Of a stretch of DNA of 64,000 nucleotides, positions 49,527 through 57,883 are shown in pieces. Source of the DNA: Duganella aceris (GTDB lineage: Bacteria; Pseudomonadota; Gammaproteobacteria; Burkholderiales; Burkholderiaceae_D); contig NZ_JAADJT010000007.1 in assembly GCF_011090165.1 (NCBI RefSeq), positions 344,266 through 408,265 on the forward strand, written 5' to 3'. How positions within the stretch are numbered: the stretch's first letter is position 1; each line of letters opens with the position of its first letter. Position numbers and translations under genes: made by a program. The notes below the pieces were generated by a model. It ran no database searches. It saw nothing but the letters and a program-made list of their open reading frames with translations, and was not told where the DNA came from.

Positions 49527-50183
49527 ATGACCACTCCCACTGAGGAACTGCGCATCGCCGTGTTCGGTAGTTTCTACCGCGGCTTCCATGTGCTGAGCGA
49601 ACTGCTCAAGGGGCCGCTGGCCGGCCGCGTCAAGGTGGTCGGCGTCGCCACCGACGATGTCGGCTCCGGCTTCGTCAGCCGCGAGCGCCGCGTCTGGGCC
49701 TATCCCCACACCCACGACGAGGAGCTGATGGTCGAGCGCCTGGCCGCCGCGCACGGCATCGAAACCTACAAGGGCCGGGTCAAGTCGCCCGAGTTCTACC
49801 GCCTGTACGAAGAGCAGTGGCGGCCCGACATCTGCATCGCCGCCACATTCGGCCAGCGCATCGACGCCCGCCTGTTCGAGCGGCCGGCGCTGGGCTTCTA
49901 CAACCTGCATCCGTGCATCGACGACGGCTGGCCGTCGCACTATGCCGGCCCGAACCCGTTCCAGGTGCTGCTCGACCATGGTTCCGACCACGTGGTGATC
50001 GCCATGCACGAGGTCGATGACGGCTTCGACACCGGCAAGCTGCTGGCGCTGTCGGACAAGGTGTATGTGCCGGCCGGCGCCACCGTGGTCGACCTGCACA
50101 AGCAGACCTCGCCGGTGGCGGCCAGGTTCTTCGTCGACCAGCTGGGCAAGATGCTGGCGATGCCGCACAGCGCGGTCGCGTAG
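49527..50183 (+). CDS. Formyltransferase-like protein in the T6SS cluster
   Basis: 218 aa from ATG 49527, chosen because AGGA (49515-49518) is 8 bases upstream; ATGs at 49506, 49509 and 49518 are alternatives. It has the N-terminal fold of methionyl-tRNA and glycinamide formyltransferases: LRIAVFGSFYRGF, then the catalytic set N126-x-H128 (YNLHP) and D168 within EVDDGFDTGKLL. The C-terminal tRNA-binding domain of Fmt is absent. Relatives act on sugar nucleotides or other amines with 10-formyl-THF. Its place between tssM and tssA suggests a T6SS-linked modification, which is an inference. Confidence 0.85.
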   Translation: MTTPTEELRIAVFGSFYRGFHVLSELLKGPLAGRVKVVGVATDDVGSGFVSRERRVWAYPHTHDEELMVERLAAAHGIETYKGRVKSPEFYRLYEEQWRPDICIAATFGQRIDARLFERPALGFYNLHPCIDDGWPSHYAGPNPFQVLLDHGSDHVVIAMHEVDDGFDTGKLLALSDKVYVPAGATVVDLHKQTSPVAARFFVDQLGKMLAMPHSAVA

Positions 50184-50195
50184 CGGGAAACAGCG

Positions 50196-51422
50196 ATGAG
50201 CAATTCCAAATCCGGCGCCGGCATCACCGGCAATCTGCGCAACCTGTACGACAAGGCGCGCCTGTTGGTCTCCGACGACCGTCCCCCCCGATTTCCCACC
50301 CCGATGGCACCCATGAACCCACCCAGCCTGCCGATACCGCTCTCCCTGATGAGCATGGAGCACCAGGAAACGCTGGAACTGCTGCTCAAGCCGATCGCCG
50401 AGGACATGCCCTGCGGTCCGGCGCTGCGCTACGACCCGATCTTCACCGAGATCCGCCTGGCGCGCGAGGAAGACGACCCCAGCCTGCCGATGGGCGAGTG
50501 GGAGCGGCCGCTGAAGCGCGCCGACTGGCCGCTGATCGAATCGCGCTGCAAGGCGATGCTGGGCAGCCGCTCCAAGGATTTGCAGATCGCGGTGTGGCTG
50601 CTGGAGGCGTGGACGCGGCAGGACGCCTTCGACGGCCTGTACCGGGGGCTGAGCCTGGTCGACCGGCTGGTGCGGCAGTTCTGGGAACCGCTGCACCCGA
50701 CCATCCAGGACGACGACGCCGACGCCCGCGTGGCGCCGCTGGAGTGGCTGAACGGCGCGTTCGCGACGACGGTGCGGCTGCACATGCCGCTAATCAGGAT
50801 CGCCAACCGCAAGCCGCCCGGCCTGACCCTGGCCGACTGGGAGGCCATGACGGCGCGCGAGCTGGCGGCCGGCGGCCATGTGATCGAGAACGCCGAGGCG
50901 GGCGAGGCGCCGATGACGCGCCAGGAAGTGATCGGCTACGCGCAGCAGCGGCTGGGCCGGGACCTGGCGCTCAAGCAGCAGATTCTGCGGCGCTGTATCA
51001 ACTGCCTGGAAACCATGCTGGCGTTCCTCGACCTGCAACTGGGGTCGCAGTCGCCGAATTTATCCAAGCTGAAGGCGGTGCTGGTCGCGATCGAACGGGT
51101 GCTGGTGCAGCTGGCGCCGGAACAAGAGGAAGAAGAGATGCCGATGATTCAGGAGATGCGTGAGGAAGAGGTCGGCGTCGCGGCCGGGGCGGCGGAGCCG
51201 GTGGTGGCGCTGTCGGGCTGGAAAAACCGCCACGAAGCCTATGCCACGCTGAGCGCGCTGGCCGATTATCTGAGCCTGGTGGAACCGCACAGTCCGACGC
51301 CGTATCTGCTGCGGCGCGCCGTCAACTGGGGCCGCATGCCGCTGCCCGAACTGATGGCGGAAATCATCCGCGAAGAAGGCGATTTGAACCGGCTGGTGAA
51401 TATGCTGGGGCTGAAGGAGTGA
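50196..51422 (+). CDS. tssA: T6SS cap/priming protein TssA (ImpA)
   Basis: 408 aa. TssA primes and caps sheath polymerisation. The ImpA_N domain starts near residue 60 (LLKPIAEDMPCGPALRYDPIFTEI), preceded by a poorly conserved, Pro-rich stretch; the start is therefore uncertain (a later ATG at 50304 or 50349 is possible). LEAWTRQDAFDGLYRGLSLV is typical. The C-terminal part has the SPTPYLLRRAVNWGRMPLPELMAEI ending of ImpA proteins. It is the last T6SS gene and ends tail-to-tail with a small ORF. Confidence 0.95.
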   Translation: MSNSKSGAGITGNLRNLYDKARLLVSDDRPPRFPTPMAPMNPPSLPIPLSLMSMEHQETLELLLKPIAEDMPCGPALRYDPIFTEIRLAREEDDPSLPMGEWERPLKRADWPLIESRCKAMLGSRSKDLQIAVWLLEAWTRQDAFDGLYRGLSLVDRLVRQFWEPLHPTIQDDDADARVAPLEWLNGAFATTVRLHMPLIRIANRKPPGLTLADWEAMTARELAAGGHVIENAEAGEAPMTRQEVIGYAQQRLGRDLALKQQILRRCINCLETMLAFLDLQLGSQSPNLSKLKAVLVAIERVLVQLAPEQEEEEMPMIQEMREEEVGVAAGAAEPVVALSGWKNRHEAYATLSALADYLSLVEPHSPTPYLLRRAVNWGRMPLPELMAEIIREEGDLNRLVNMLGLKE

Positions 51423-51548
51423 TCAGCGCAGGTGGTAGACAGAGGTCTGCTGCAGCACTGTGTTGTTCTCCAGGCACAGCACATAAGTCGAGGCCGCAGC
51501 CAGACTGAGTAATAATGCGCCGACGGCGAAGTGGACATAGCGTGCCAT
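51423..51548 (-). CDS. Possible 41-aa membrane or secreted peptide
   Basis: ATG at 51548 to TGA at 51423, 41 aa, reading MARYVHFAVGALLLSLAAAS, then about 20 polar residues. The N-terminal half is one hydrophobic helix or a signal peptide. GGGAG-like sequence lies 7-10 bases upstream as a ribosome binding site. Its stop abuts the tssA stop (TGATCA). No family is known to me. Confidence 0.5.
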   Translation of the reverse strand: MARYVHFAVGALLLSLAAASTYVLCLENNTVLQQTSVYHLR

Positions 51549-51672
51549 GAGAGGCTCCCGGTAGTGTTGGACTTGCAATGAATACAGAATAGTCCACAGG
51601 CACCACCGGGGGGATCAGCCAAATGTCCGACAATTTGTAGGACAACACGCCGTCTTTAGCTTCTAGGAAATG

Positions 51673-52122
51673 TTACTTCGTTTTCCACAGGGTGATCGGC
51701 GCGGCCGGCGCGGTGTCCAGCGTGCCCGAAATTTCCAGCCAATGTTGCAGGCCTTCCGGCGTTTTCAGGTGGATGCCGGTGCCGTCGACAATGCCGATCT
51801 GGTCCAGCATATTGGCGTTGAGCTTGGCCTTGGACACGGTCGGCGCGCCCATGACCAGGCGGTCGTAGGCCTTGCGCACCTTGTGTTCCCACTTGTGCAG
51901 GCTGCTTTCATCGAAACGGTTGGCTTCGAAATACACGGTCAGGGTGCCGTCCGGGTTGCCGTAGCCGACGATGCCGGCGCCCTTGCGGATGGCGGTGTTG
52001 GCGTTGGCGTCGAAGGTTTCGGACGGGACGAACACGCCGGCGCGGCCATCGGTGTCGGGACGGCCAACCGGCGTGTCTTTGCTGTAGGTGCTGACTTCGT
52101 AGAGCGGATTTTGTTCGGACAT
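51673..52122 (-). CDS. Unknown 149-aa cytoplasmic protein
   Basis: 149 aa, no signal peptide and no membrane helix. Features include FVPSETFDANANTAIRKGAGIVGYGNPDGTLTVYFEANRFDESSLHKWEHKVRKAYDRL and a C-terminal beta-rich end. I do not recognise the family. It is divergent from the response regulator gene, separated by 154 bases that could hold promoters for both. The reading frame has the high G+C third positions of its neighbours, so it is probably real. Confidence 0.75.
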   Translation of the reverse strand: MSEQNPLYEVSTYSKDTPVGRPDTDGRAGVFVPSETFDANANTAIRKGAGIVGYGNPDGTLTVYFEANRFDESSLHKWEHKVRKAYDRLVMGAPTVSKAKLNANMLDQIGIVDGTGIHLKTPEGLQHWLEISGTLDTAPAAPITLWKTK

Positions 52123-52218
52123 GACTATCTAGTATTCGGGGGCGGTGGCATGGACATGCAAGGAGATAGTTATTGTAGCCCTAATCTAGTTCTGACGGGA
52201 AACAGCGGTCGGGAAATA

Positions 52219-52245
52219 TTGTAACGGCATGAACTGCGTTATAGT
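52219..52245 (+). promoter_or_regulatory. Promoter candidate for the response regulator-kinase pair
   Basis: TTGTAA (52219-52224), a 15-base spacer, and TATAGT (52240-52245), 31 bases before the start codon at 52277. The spacer is short, so this is tentative. Confidence 0.4.
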
Positions 52246-52276
52246 TTCGGAATCAACATCGCTCATGGAGGAATGC

Positions 52277-52678
52277 ATGCCTGCCCATTCGGGACTGCGA
52301 GTCTTTATCATCGACGACAACGAGATGACGCGCGCGCTGCTGCGGGTGATCATCCAGGGCGACAAATACGACGTGGTGGGCGACGCCGGCTCGGCCGAAT
52401 CGGCCCAGGCCCGGCTGCGCTCGCTCAAGGTCGACATCATCTGCCTCGACGTGGTGATGCCGGACGGCGACGGCCTGACGCTGCTGCAATGGATCAGCGA
52501 GAAACTGCCGCAGACGGCGGTGCTGATGGTCACCGCCAGCAACGACCGCAGCACGGTCGAGCAATCGCTGCGCAACGGCGCCAAGGGCTACATCGTCAAA
52601 CCGTTCAACCCTGGCACCGTGATGGACACGCTGGACCATATCGCGGGGCAATTGCGCCGCACCGTATCCCGCGCTTGA
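52277..52678 (+). CDS. CheY-like single-domain response regulator
   Basis: 133 aa from ATG 52277, with GGAGG at 52267-52271. A lone receiver domain: acidic pair IDDN, phospho-acceptor Asp58 in CLDVVMPDGDG, Thr in VTAS and Lys in VKPFNP. No DNA-binding domain follows. It is 16-22 bases upstream of the hybrid kinase, which most probably phosphorylates it or shares a phosphorelay with it. The output is unknown. Confidence 0.93.
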   Translation: MPAHSGLRVFIIDDNEMTRALLRVIIQGDKYDVVGDAGSAESAQARLRSLKVDIICLDVVMPDGDGLTLLQWISEKLPQTAVLMVTASNDRSTVEQSLRNGAKGYIVKPFNPGTVMDTLDHIAGQLRRTVSRA

Positions 52679-52700
52679 TGGCCAGGAGCCGCCGTTGCCG

Positions 52701-55700
52701 ATGACGTTGATCATGCTGTCGAAACGCGACGTGCGGCGCACATTGATGGGCTGCGCGCTGCTGGCGCTGATGAGCATGGCGGTGGTGCTGGTGGTGGGGC
52801 GCTTCGAGCGCCAGCGCGGCATGGCCGAGCTGGGCGCGCGGCTGGGCGAGCAGGCCGGCGCCAGCGCCGAGATGCTGAACCGCGACATCGCGCAGATGCG
52901 GCGCCAGGTGAGTTTCCTGGCGACCGTGCCGCCGGTGTGGGGGCTGGTGCGCGCCGCCGGCGGCGCCATGGACGTGGCGGAAAACACCTCGGCCGCGCGC
53001 TGGAACGAGCGCCTGGCCAGCATCTTCGAAGCATTCGCGGTCGCCAATCCGGACGTGTTCCAGGTGCGCCTGATCGGCGTCGCCGACGGCGGCCGGGAGC
53101 TGGTGCGGGTCGACCGCCGCGACGGCCAGGTCAAGGTGGTGCCGGCGGCGCAGCTGCAACGCAAGGGCGATACCGACTACATGCAGGGCGTGGCCGGCTT
53201 GCCGGCCGGCCGGGTCTACGTTTCCGACATCAATCTGAACCGCGAGCACGGCCAGGTCGAGTTGCCGCAGGTGCCGACGCTGCGCGTCGCCACGCCGCTG
53301 ATCCACCAGGGCCGGCTGTTCGGCGCGGTGGTGCTGAACTACCATGCCGGACCGCTGCTGAAGCAGTTGGCCGGCGAGCTGCCGCCCGGCCAGCGCGCCT
53401 ACCTGATCAACGGGGAGGGCGACTTCCTGCTGCATCAGGATCCACAGCGCGGCTTCGGCTTCGATCTGGGGCGGCGCTGGCGCTGGCAGGACGAGTTCGG
53501 CGCGCCGGTGGGCGGCGGCGGGCTGCAATCGTTCGGCCACGGCGCACTGCACGCGGTGCAGCGCGCCGTAGCGCTGGAGCCGGGCCATCCGCAACGCGAC
53601 CTGCATTACATCGCCGCCGCGCCCGACGCGGCGGTCGAGGACGAGGTGCGGCGCGCCCAGCGCAACGTGCTGGCGGCGATGCTGGCCAGCGGCGCGGTGG
53701 TGGCCGCCGCCGCCTTCCTGTACCAGGGGCAGCGGCGGCGCGCCGACGCCCGCGTCCGCGCGCTCAACGCCACGCTGGAACAGCAGGTGCGCGAGCGCAC
53801 CGGACGCATCGCCGCGTATTCCACGCTGCAGCGCGCCATCCTCGCGCACGCGTCGTACGCCATCATCGCCACCGACGTCGAAGGCCGCATCACGCTGTTC
53901 AATCCGGCGGCCGAGCGCTTGCTGGGCTATGCGCCCGATGAAGTGCTGGGCCGCTCGCCCGGCATCTGGCACGACCCGGCCGAGATGGAGGCGCACGCGC
54001 GGGCGCTGTCGCGGGAGCTGGGCTACCGGATCGAGCCCGGCTTCGATGGCTTCGCCGCGCACGCCAGGCTGGGCCTGCCGGACGAGCGCGAATGGACCTA
54101 TATGCGCAAGGACGGTGGCCGCTGTCCGGTGATGCTGTCGATCAGCGCGATTCGCGACGAGGACGGTGAGATCACCGGCTTCCTCGGCATCGCCTCCGAC
54201 ATCTCTGCGCGCAAGCAGGCCGAGGACAGCCTGCGCGCCGCCACGCTGGCGGCCGACGCCGCCAACCGCTCCAAGTCCGAGTTCCTCGCCAATATGAGCC
54301 ACGAGATCCGCTCGCCGATGCACGCGGTGCTGGGCATGCTGATGCTGCTGAAGCAGACCGCGCTCGACGCGCGCCAGTTCGACTACACCGCCAAGGCCGA
54401 GGCCGCAGGGCGGGCGTTGTTGGGCATCCTCAACGACATCCTGGATTTCTCGCGGGTGGAGGCGGGCAAGATGACGCTCGATCCGCAGCCGTTCAGCTTG
54501 GACCAGCTGCTGCGCGACGTGGCGGTGATCCTGGCCGCCAACGTCGGCGAGCGCGAGGTCGAGGTGTTGTACCGCATCGACCCGGCGCTGCCGGCATGGG
54601 CGGTGGGCGATTCGATGCGCTTGCAGCAGGTGCTGATCAACCTGGCCGGCAACGCCATCAAGTTCACCGCGCGCGGCGAAGTGGTGGTGTCGGTGCAGCG
54701 GCTGCCGGCCGATCCGGAGCAGCCGGACACGCTGTGGCTGGGCTTCGCCATCCGCGACACCGGCATCGGCATCTCGGCCGAGCAGCGGCAGCGGATCTTC
54801 GACGGCTTCTCGCAGGCGGAAGCGTCGACCGCGCGGCGTTTCGGCGGCTCCGGGCTGGGGCTGGCGATCAGCCAGCGGCTGGTGCAATTGATGGGCGGCG
54901 CGCTGACGGTCGACAGCGAGGTCGGGCAGGGCAGCACCTTCCGCTTCAGCGTCGCCTGCCGCACCGCACCGCAGGAGGCCTTGCCGCTGCTGCAGGAGTT
55001 GCGGCCGGGCGCCGGCGCCCACCTCGACCCGCAGCGGCTCACCGGCTTGCGCTGTCTGGTGGTCGACGATCACGACACCGCGCGCGAACTGCTGGCCGGC
55101 ATGCTGGAGACCTTCGGCTGGCGGGTCGATGTCGCCGCCGGCGGCGAGCAGGCGCTAGAGCTGGTGCGCGCATGCGGCGAGCCGGGCTACGACGTGGTGT
55201 TCCTCGATTGGCGCATGCCGGACATGGATGGCTGGCGGGTGAGCGAGCGCATCGCCGCGATGCTGCCGCCGGCGCGCTTGCCGTTGCTGCTGATGGTGAC
55301 CGCGCATGGGCGCGAGATGCTGGTCGAGCATGGCGGCGGGGCGCTGCGCAAGGCGCTGGACGGCTTCCTGGTCAAGCCGGTGACGGCGTCAATGCTGTTC
55401 GACGCGGTGGCCGACGCGGCCGCCGTGCGCGATCAGGCGCGCGAGCGGGATGCGGTGGCGGCGGCGTACGACGCGGCCGAGATGGCTGGCGTGGCGGATG
55501 TGGCGGGCGGCGCGCAGGTATCGGACGCGGCGGAGGACGCGCCATCGTCGTCGGCATCCGAGCCGCCGGCGCAGCGGCTGCAAGGCTTGCGTCTGCTGCT
55601 GGTGGAGGACAACCTGATCAACCAGCAAGTGGCGCGCGAGCTGTTGAGCTACCAGGGCGCGGTGGTGACGGTGGCCGAGAATGGCCGGGTGGCGATCGAA

Positions 55701-55973
55701 ACCTTGCGCGCGTCGGCGGCGTTCGACTGCGTGCTGATGGACATCCAGATGCCGGAGATGGACGGCTATGAAGCGACGCGGGTGATCCGGGGCGAGCTGG
55801 GCATGGCGGACCTGCCGATCATCGCGATGACCGCCAACGCCATGGTCAGCGACCGCGAGGCGGCGCTGGAGGCCGGCATGGACGACCACGTCGGCAAACC
55901 CTTCGACCTGGACGAGTTGATCGAAGCCATCCTGCGCCAAACCGCCGCCGCGCCGGCGACGCAGCGCCGCTAA
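52701..55973 (+). CDS. Hybrid sensor histidine kinase with PAS and two receiver domains
   Basis: About 1090 aa. Start ATG 52701; TTG 52695 has better spacing to AGGAG (52684-52688) and may be the real start. TM1 is about residues 14-35, followed by a periplasmic double-Cache-like sensor of about 280 residues, TM2 near 315-345, a PAS domain (about 375-500), and HisKA with the phospho-His at about 534 (NMSHEIRSPMH). HATPase_c carries N, G1 and G2 boxes (DTGIGIS, GGSGLGL). Two receiver domains follow, with Asp near 836 (FLDWRMPDMDG) and 1014 (LMDIQMPEMDG). There is no HPt domain. An Ala/Asp-rich linker separates the two receivers. Confidence 0.95.
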   Translation: MTLIMLSKRDVRRTLMGCALLALMSMAVVLVVGRFERQRGMAELGARLGEQAGASAEMLNRDIAQMRRQVSFLATVPPVWGLVRAAGGAMDVAENTSAARWNERLASIFEAFAVANPDVFQVRLIGVADGGRELVRVDRRDGQVKVVPAAQLQRKGDTDYMQGVAGLPAGRVYVSDINLNREHGQVELPQVPTLRVATPLIHQGRLFGAVVLNYHAGPLLKQLAGELPPGQRAYLINGEGDFLLHQDPQRGFGFDLGRRWRWQDEFGAPVGGGGLQSFGHGALHAVQRAVALEPGHPQRDLHYIAAAPDAAVEDEVRRAQRNVLAAMLASGAVVAAAAFLYQGQRRRADARVRALNATLEQQVRERTGRIAAYSTLQRAILAHASYAIIATDVEGRITLFNPAAERLLGYAPDEVLGRSPGIWHDPAEMEAHARALSRELGYRIEPGFDGFAAHARLGLPDEREWTYMRKDGGRCPVMLSISAIRDEDGEITGFLGIASDISARKQAEDSLRAATLAADAANRSKSEFLANMSHEIRSPMHAVLGMLMLLKQTALDARQFDYTAKAEAAGRALLGILNDILDFSRVEAGKMTLDPQPFSLDQLLRDVAVILAANVGEREVEVLYRIDPALPAWAVGDSMRLQQVLINLAGNAIKFTARGEVVVSVQRLPADPEQPDTLWLGFAIRDTGIGISAEQRQRIFDGFSQAEASTARRFGGSGLGLAISQRLVQLMGGALTVDSEVGQGSTFRFSVACRTAPQEALPLLQELRPGAGAHLDPQRLTGLRCLVVDDHDTARELLAGMLETFGWRVDVAAGGEQALELVRACGEPGYDVVFLDWRMPDMDGWRVSERIAAMLPPARLPLLLMVTAHGREMLVEHGGGALRKALDGFLVKPVTASMLFDAVADAAAVRDQARERDAVAAAYDAAEMAGVADVAGGAQVSDAAEDAPSSSASEPPAQRLQGLRLLLVEDNLINQQVARELLSYQGAVVTVAENGRVAIETLRASAAFDCVLMDIQMPEMDGYEATRVIRGELGMADLPIIAMTANAMVSDREAALEAGMDDHVGKPFDLDELIEAILRQTAAAPATQRR

Positions 55974-56428
55974 ACATAACGCGCGATCGCAAAGCAGCTG
56001 CTGACCAGCAGGCTGCCGAAGGCCATCATGCGCCAAGTGAGCTGATAAAGCGCATTCGAGAGGTCGGCCTTGGTGACGTAATTGGAAGCGATGATTTCTA
56101 CTTTTGCGTTGAGTTCGCCAAGCCGGGTGTCAAACGTGCTCATTCGTGTATCGAATTTGTCCATTCGAGCATTCAATTTCTCCATTTGAACACTGAGTGA
56201 CTTTAGTTCCTCGTTAATCAAATCCACTTCGGTTTGTAACGCCGCCACGTCTTTACTCAACGCCCCGACTGCAACCGTCAGCGCTTCGACCTTCTGGTCG
56301 AGCATGTCCACTTTTATTTTTAATGAAATCAATTCCGGGTTCATGCCATCGACCCTCAGGCGTAAAGACGCGAGCTCGTTTTGAACAGTCGCCAGCTTTT
56401 CTTCGAGGATGTCGATTGACGTAGCCAT
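55970..56428 (-). CDS. Coiled-coil protein with C-terminal membrane anchor (DUF1640-like)
   Basis: 152 aa. Residues 3-115 are a long heptad-repeat coiled coil (ELASLRLRVDGM, KVDMLDQKVEALTVAVGALSKDVAAL). Residues about 130-150 form one membrane helix (WRMMAFGSLLVSSCFAIARYV). The layout resembles the DUF1640/CCDC90-type membrane-anchored coiled coils. It is convergent with the hybrid kinase and overlaps its stop by 4 bases. The function is unknown. Confidence 0.8.
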   Translation of the reverse strand: MATSIDILEEKLATVQNELASLRLRVDGMNPELISLKIKVDMLDQKVEALTVAVGALSKDVAALQTEVDLINEELKSLSVQMEKLNARMDKFDTRMSTFDTRLGELNAKVEIIASNYVTKADLSNALYQLTWRMMAFGSLLVSSCFAIARYV

Positions 56429-56500
56429 GATTCGATCATCCGACTACATTGTTTTATTGTCAAGCAAGCTCAAGTAGGAAACGCGTATCCAACGTCGTCA

Positions 56501-56875
56501 TTATGGTGCGTACCCGAAAACCTCCTTCGCTGCGAACAGGCCGTTGAGCGCGGCGGGAAAGCCCGCGTAGACTGCCATCTGCATGATGACCTCAACGATT
56601 TCCTGTTCGGAGCAGCCGACGTTCCTGGCGCCGTGAATATGCACTCTGAGCTGGGGCGCGGCGTTGCCCAAGGCGGTCAGCGCCGCCACCACGGCGAGCT
56701 CCCGCGTTTTGAGATCCAGACCAGGCCTCGAATAGATGTCGCCAAAGGGAAATTCAATCAACAGCCGCGCGAAATCCGGAGCGATATCGCGCAAGCTTGC
56801 AACGACATGCTCGCCCGCCTCACCATCAACCTCCTTGAGCTTTGCCCAGCCTCGATCATAGCGTTCGTTATCCAT
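56501..56875 (-). CDS. Carboxymuconolactone decarboxylase family protein
   Basis: 124 aa, a single CMD/AhpD-like all-helical domain: SRPGLDLKTRELAVVAALTALGNAAPQLRVHIHGARNVGCSEQEIVEVIMQMAVYAGFPAALNG. The usual position of the resolving CxxC of AhpD is not present; a single Cys precedes SEQEI, as in gamma-carboxymuconolactone decarboxylase homologues. Such stand-alone proteins may be decarboxylases or thiol peroxidase relatives. It is divergent from lysR, which probably controls it. Confidence 0.88.
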   Translation of the reverse strand: MDNERYDRGWAKLKEVDGEAGEHVVASLRDIAPDFARLLIEFPFGDIYSRPGLDLKTRELAVVAALTALGNAAPQLRVHIHGARNVGCSEQEIVEVIMQMAVYAGFPAALNGLFAAKEVFGYAP

Positions 56876-56935
56876 GCCTTCCTCCTGAATCGTGGGTAGT
56901 AAGCGGACTGTATATTTTCTCCGGCGAGGCCTCCA

Positions 56936-56964
56936 ATACCTTTTTCGTGATACCTTTTTGGTAT
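56936..56964 (+). promoter_or_regulatory. LysR-type operator overlapping the lysR start
   Basis: Two direct copies of ATACCTTTTT (56936-56945 and 56950-56959), 14 bases apart. The second is also the left half of an inverted repeat ATACC-N5-GGTAT (56950-56964) that fits the T-N11-A LysR box and includes the start codon of lysR. Binding here should block lysR transcription or translation and could activate the divergent CMD gene. Confidence 0.65.
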
Positions 56965-57862
56965 GAGTGATTCCATCGACCTACGGCAGTTTCGCTATTT
57001 CCTCGCGGTGAGCGAAGAACTGCATTTCGGACGCGCGGCGCTCCGACTGCACATCTCGCAGCCGCCGCTAAGCCGGCAAATCCGCCAATTGGAGGAACAA
57101 CTTGGCGTCGAATTATTCGTGAGGGGCAAGGCCGGAGTAAGCCTGACCAAGGCGGGATCGGCGTTTCTTCCCGAAGCGCGGCGGACCGTGGCCCAGGCGG
57201 AAAAAGCGGTGGCGACTGCGAAGGCGGCACGCGGCGCCGAGGGTGGACGCTTCGCCATCGGCTACACGACGGTGTTCGACCGCAGCGTCATTCCCGATGT
57301 GGCCCATCTGCTGCAAGAAAAATACCCGGGCTGGCGGATCGCCACCAAGGGCAAACATTCGATCAGCCTGGTTCGGGAGATCAAAAACGGATCCATCGAC
57401 GCCGCCTTCATTGGCCTCTTCACAGACAGTCAGGGCCTGACGACGGACGTGGTGCTGGAAGAACCCTTGCTGGTGGCCCTGCCCGCCGGGCATCGACTTG
57501 CCAAAAAACGCCGGATCGGCTTCGACGACCTTCGCGACGAGCCCATGTTCTGGTTCGAACGCCGACTGAATCCCGGTTTCTACGACCACTGCCAGACTAT
57601 TTTTGAGCGGATCGGCTTCAAGCCTAACGTCATACCGGAGCCGGCGGAGCATCACATCATGCTGGGATTGATCGCGGAAGGGCAGGGCATTGCCCTGATC
57701 GCCGCATCGATGCAGAGTATAAAACGGCGCGGCGTGGTGTTCAGGCCGCTGAAGGAGGCGGGGCTGACCATGGGCATCGCGGTCGCCTATTTGAAGAGCA
57801 ACCCGTCACCGCTGCTGCGCCCGTTCCTGGAACTGGTGCGGAAAAAGCAAAAGGCCGCATGA
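56963..57862 (+). CDS. LysR-family transcriptional regulator
   Basis: 299 aa. N-terminal winged helix-turn-helix (LRQFRYFLAVSEELHFGRAALRLHISQPPLSRQIRQLEE), followed by a periplasmic-binding-like effector domain (about 90-297). It sits divergently 87 bases from the CMD gene and overlaps its own predicted operator. The regulated pathway is probably degradation of a small aromatic or related compound, judged only from the neighbour. Its last codons form the left arm of a terminator hairpin. Confidence 0.94.
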   Translation: MSDSIDLRQFRYFLAVSEELHFGRAALRLHISQPPLSRQIRQLEEQLGVELFVRGKAGVSLTKAGSAFLPEARRTVAQAEKAVATAKAARGAEGGRFAIGYTTVFDRSVIPDVAHLLQEKYPGWRIATKGKHSISLVREIKNGSIDAAFIGLFTDSQGLTTDVVLEEPLLVALPAGHRLAKKRRIGFDDLRDEPMFWFERRLNPGFYDHCQTIFERIGFKPNVIPEPAEHHIMLGLIAEGQGIALIAASMQSIKRRGVVFRPLKEAGLTMGIAVAYLKSNPSPLLRPFLELVRKKQKAA

Positions 57863-57872
57863 GCGGCCTTTT
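57849..57872 (+). terminator. Terminator hairpin that includes the lysR stop codon
   Basis: AAAAGGCCGC (57849-57858) and GCGGCCTTTT (57863-57872) flank a 4-base loop ATGA that contains the TGA stop of lysR. With A-rich and T-rich ends it can act in both directions, for lysR and for the converging tRNA-His gene. Confidence 0.8.
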
Positions 57873-57883
57873 ACAGTATTTTT

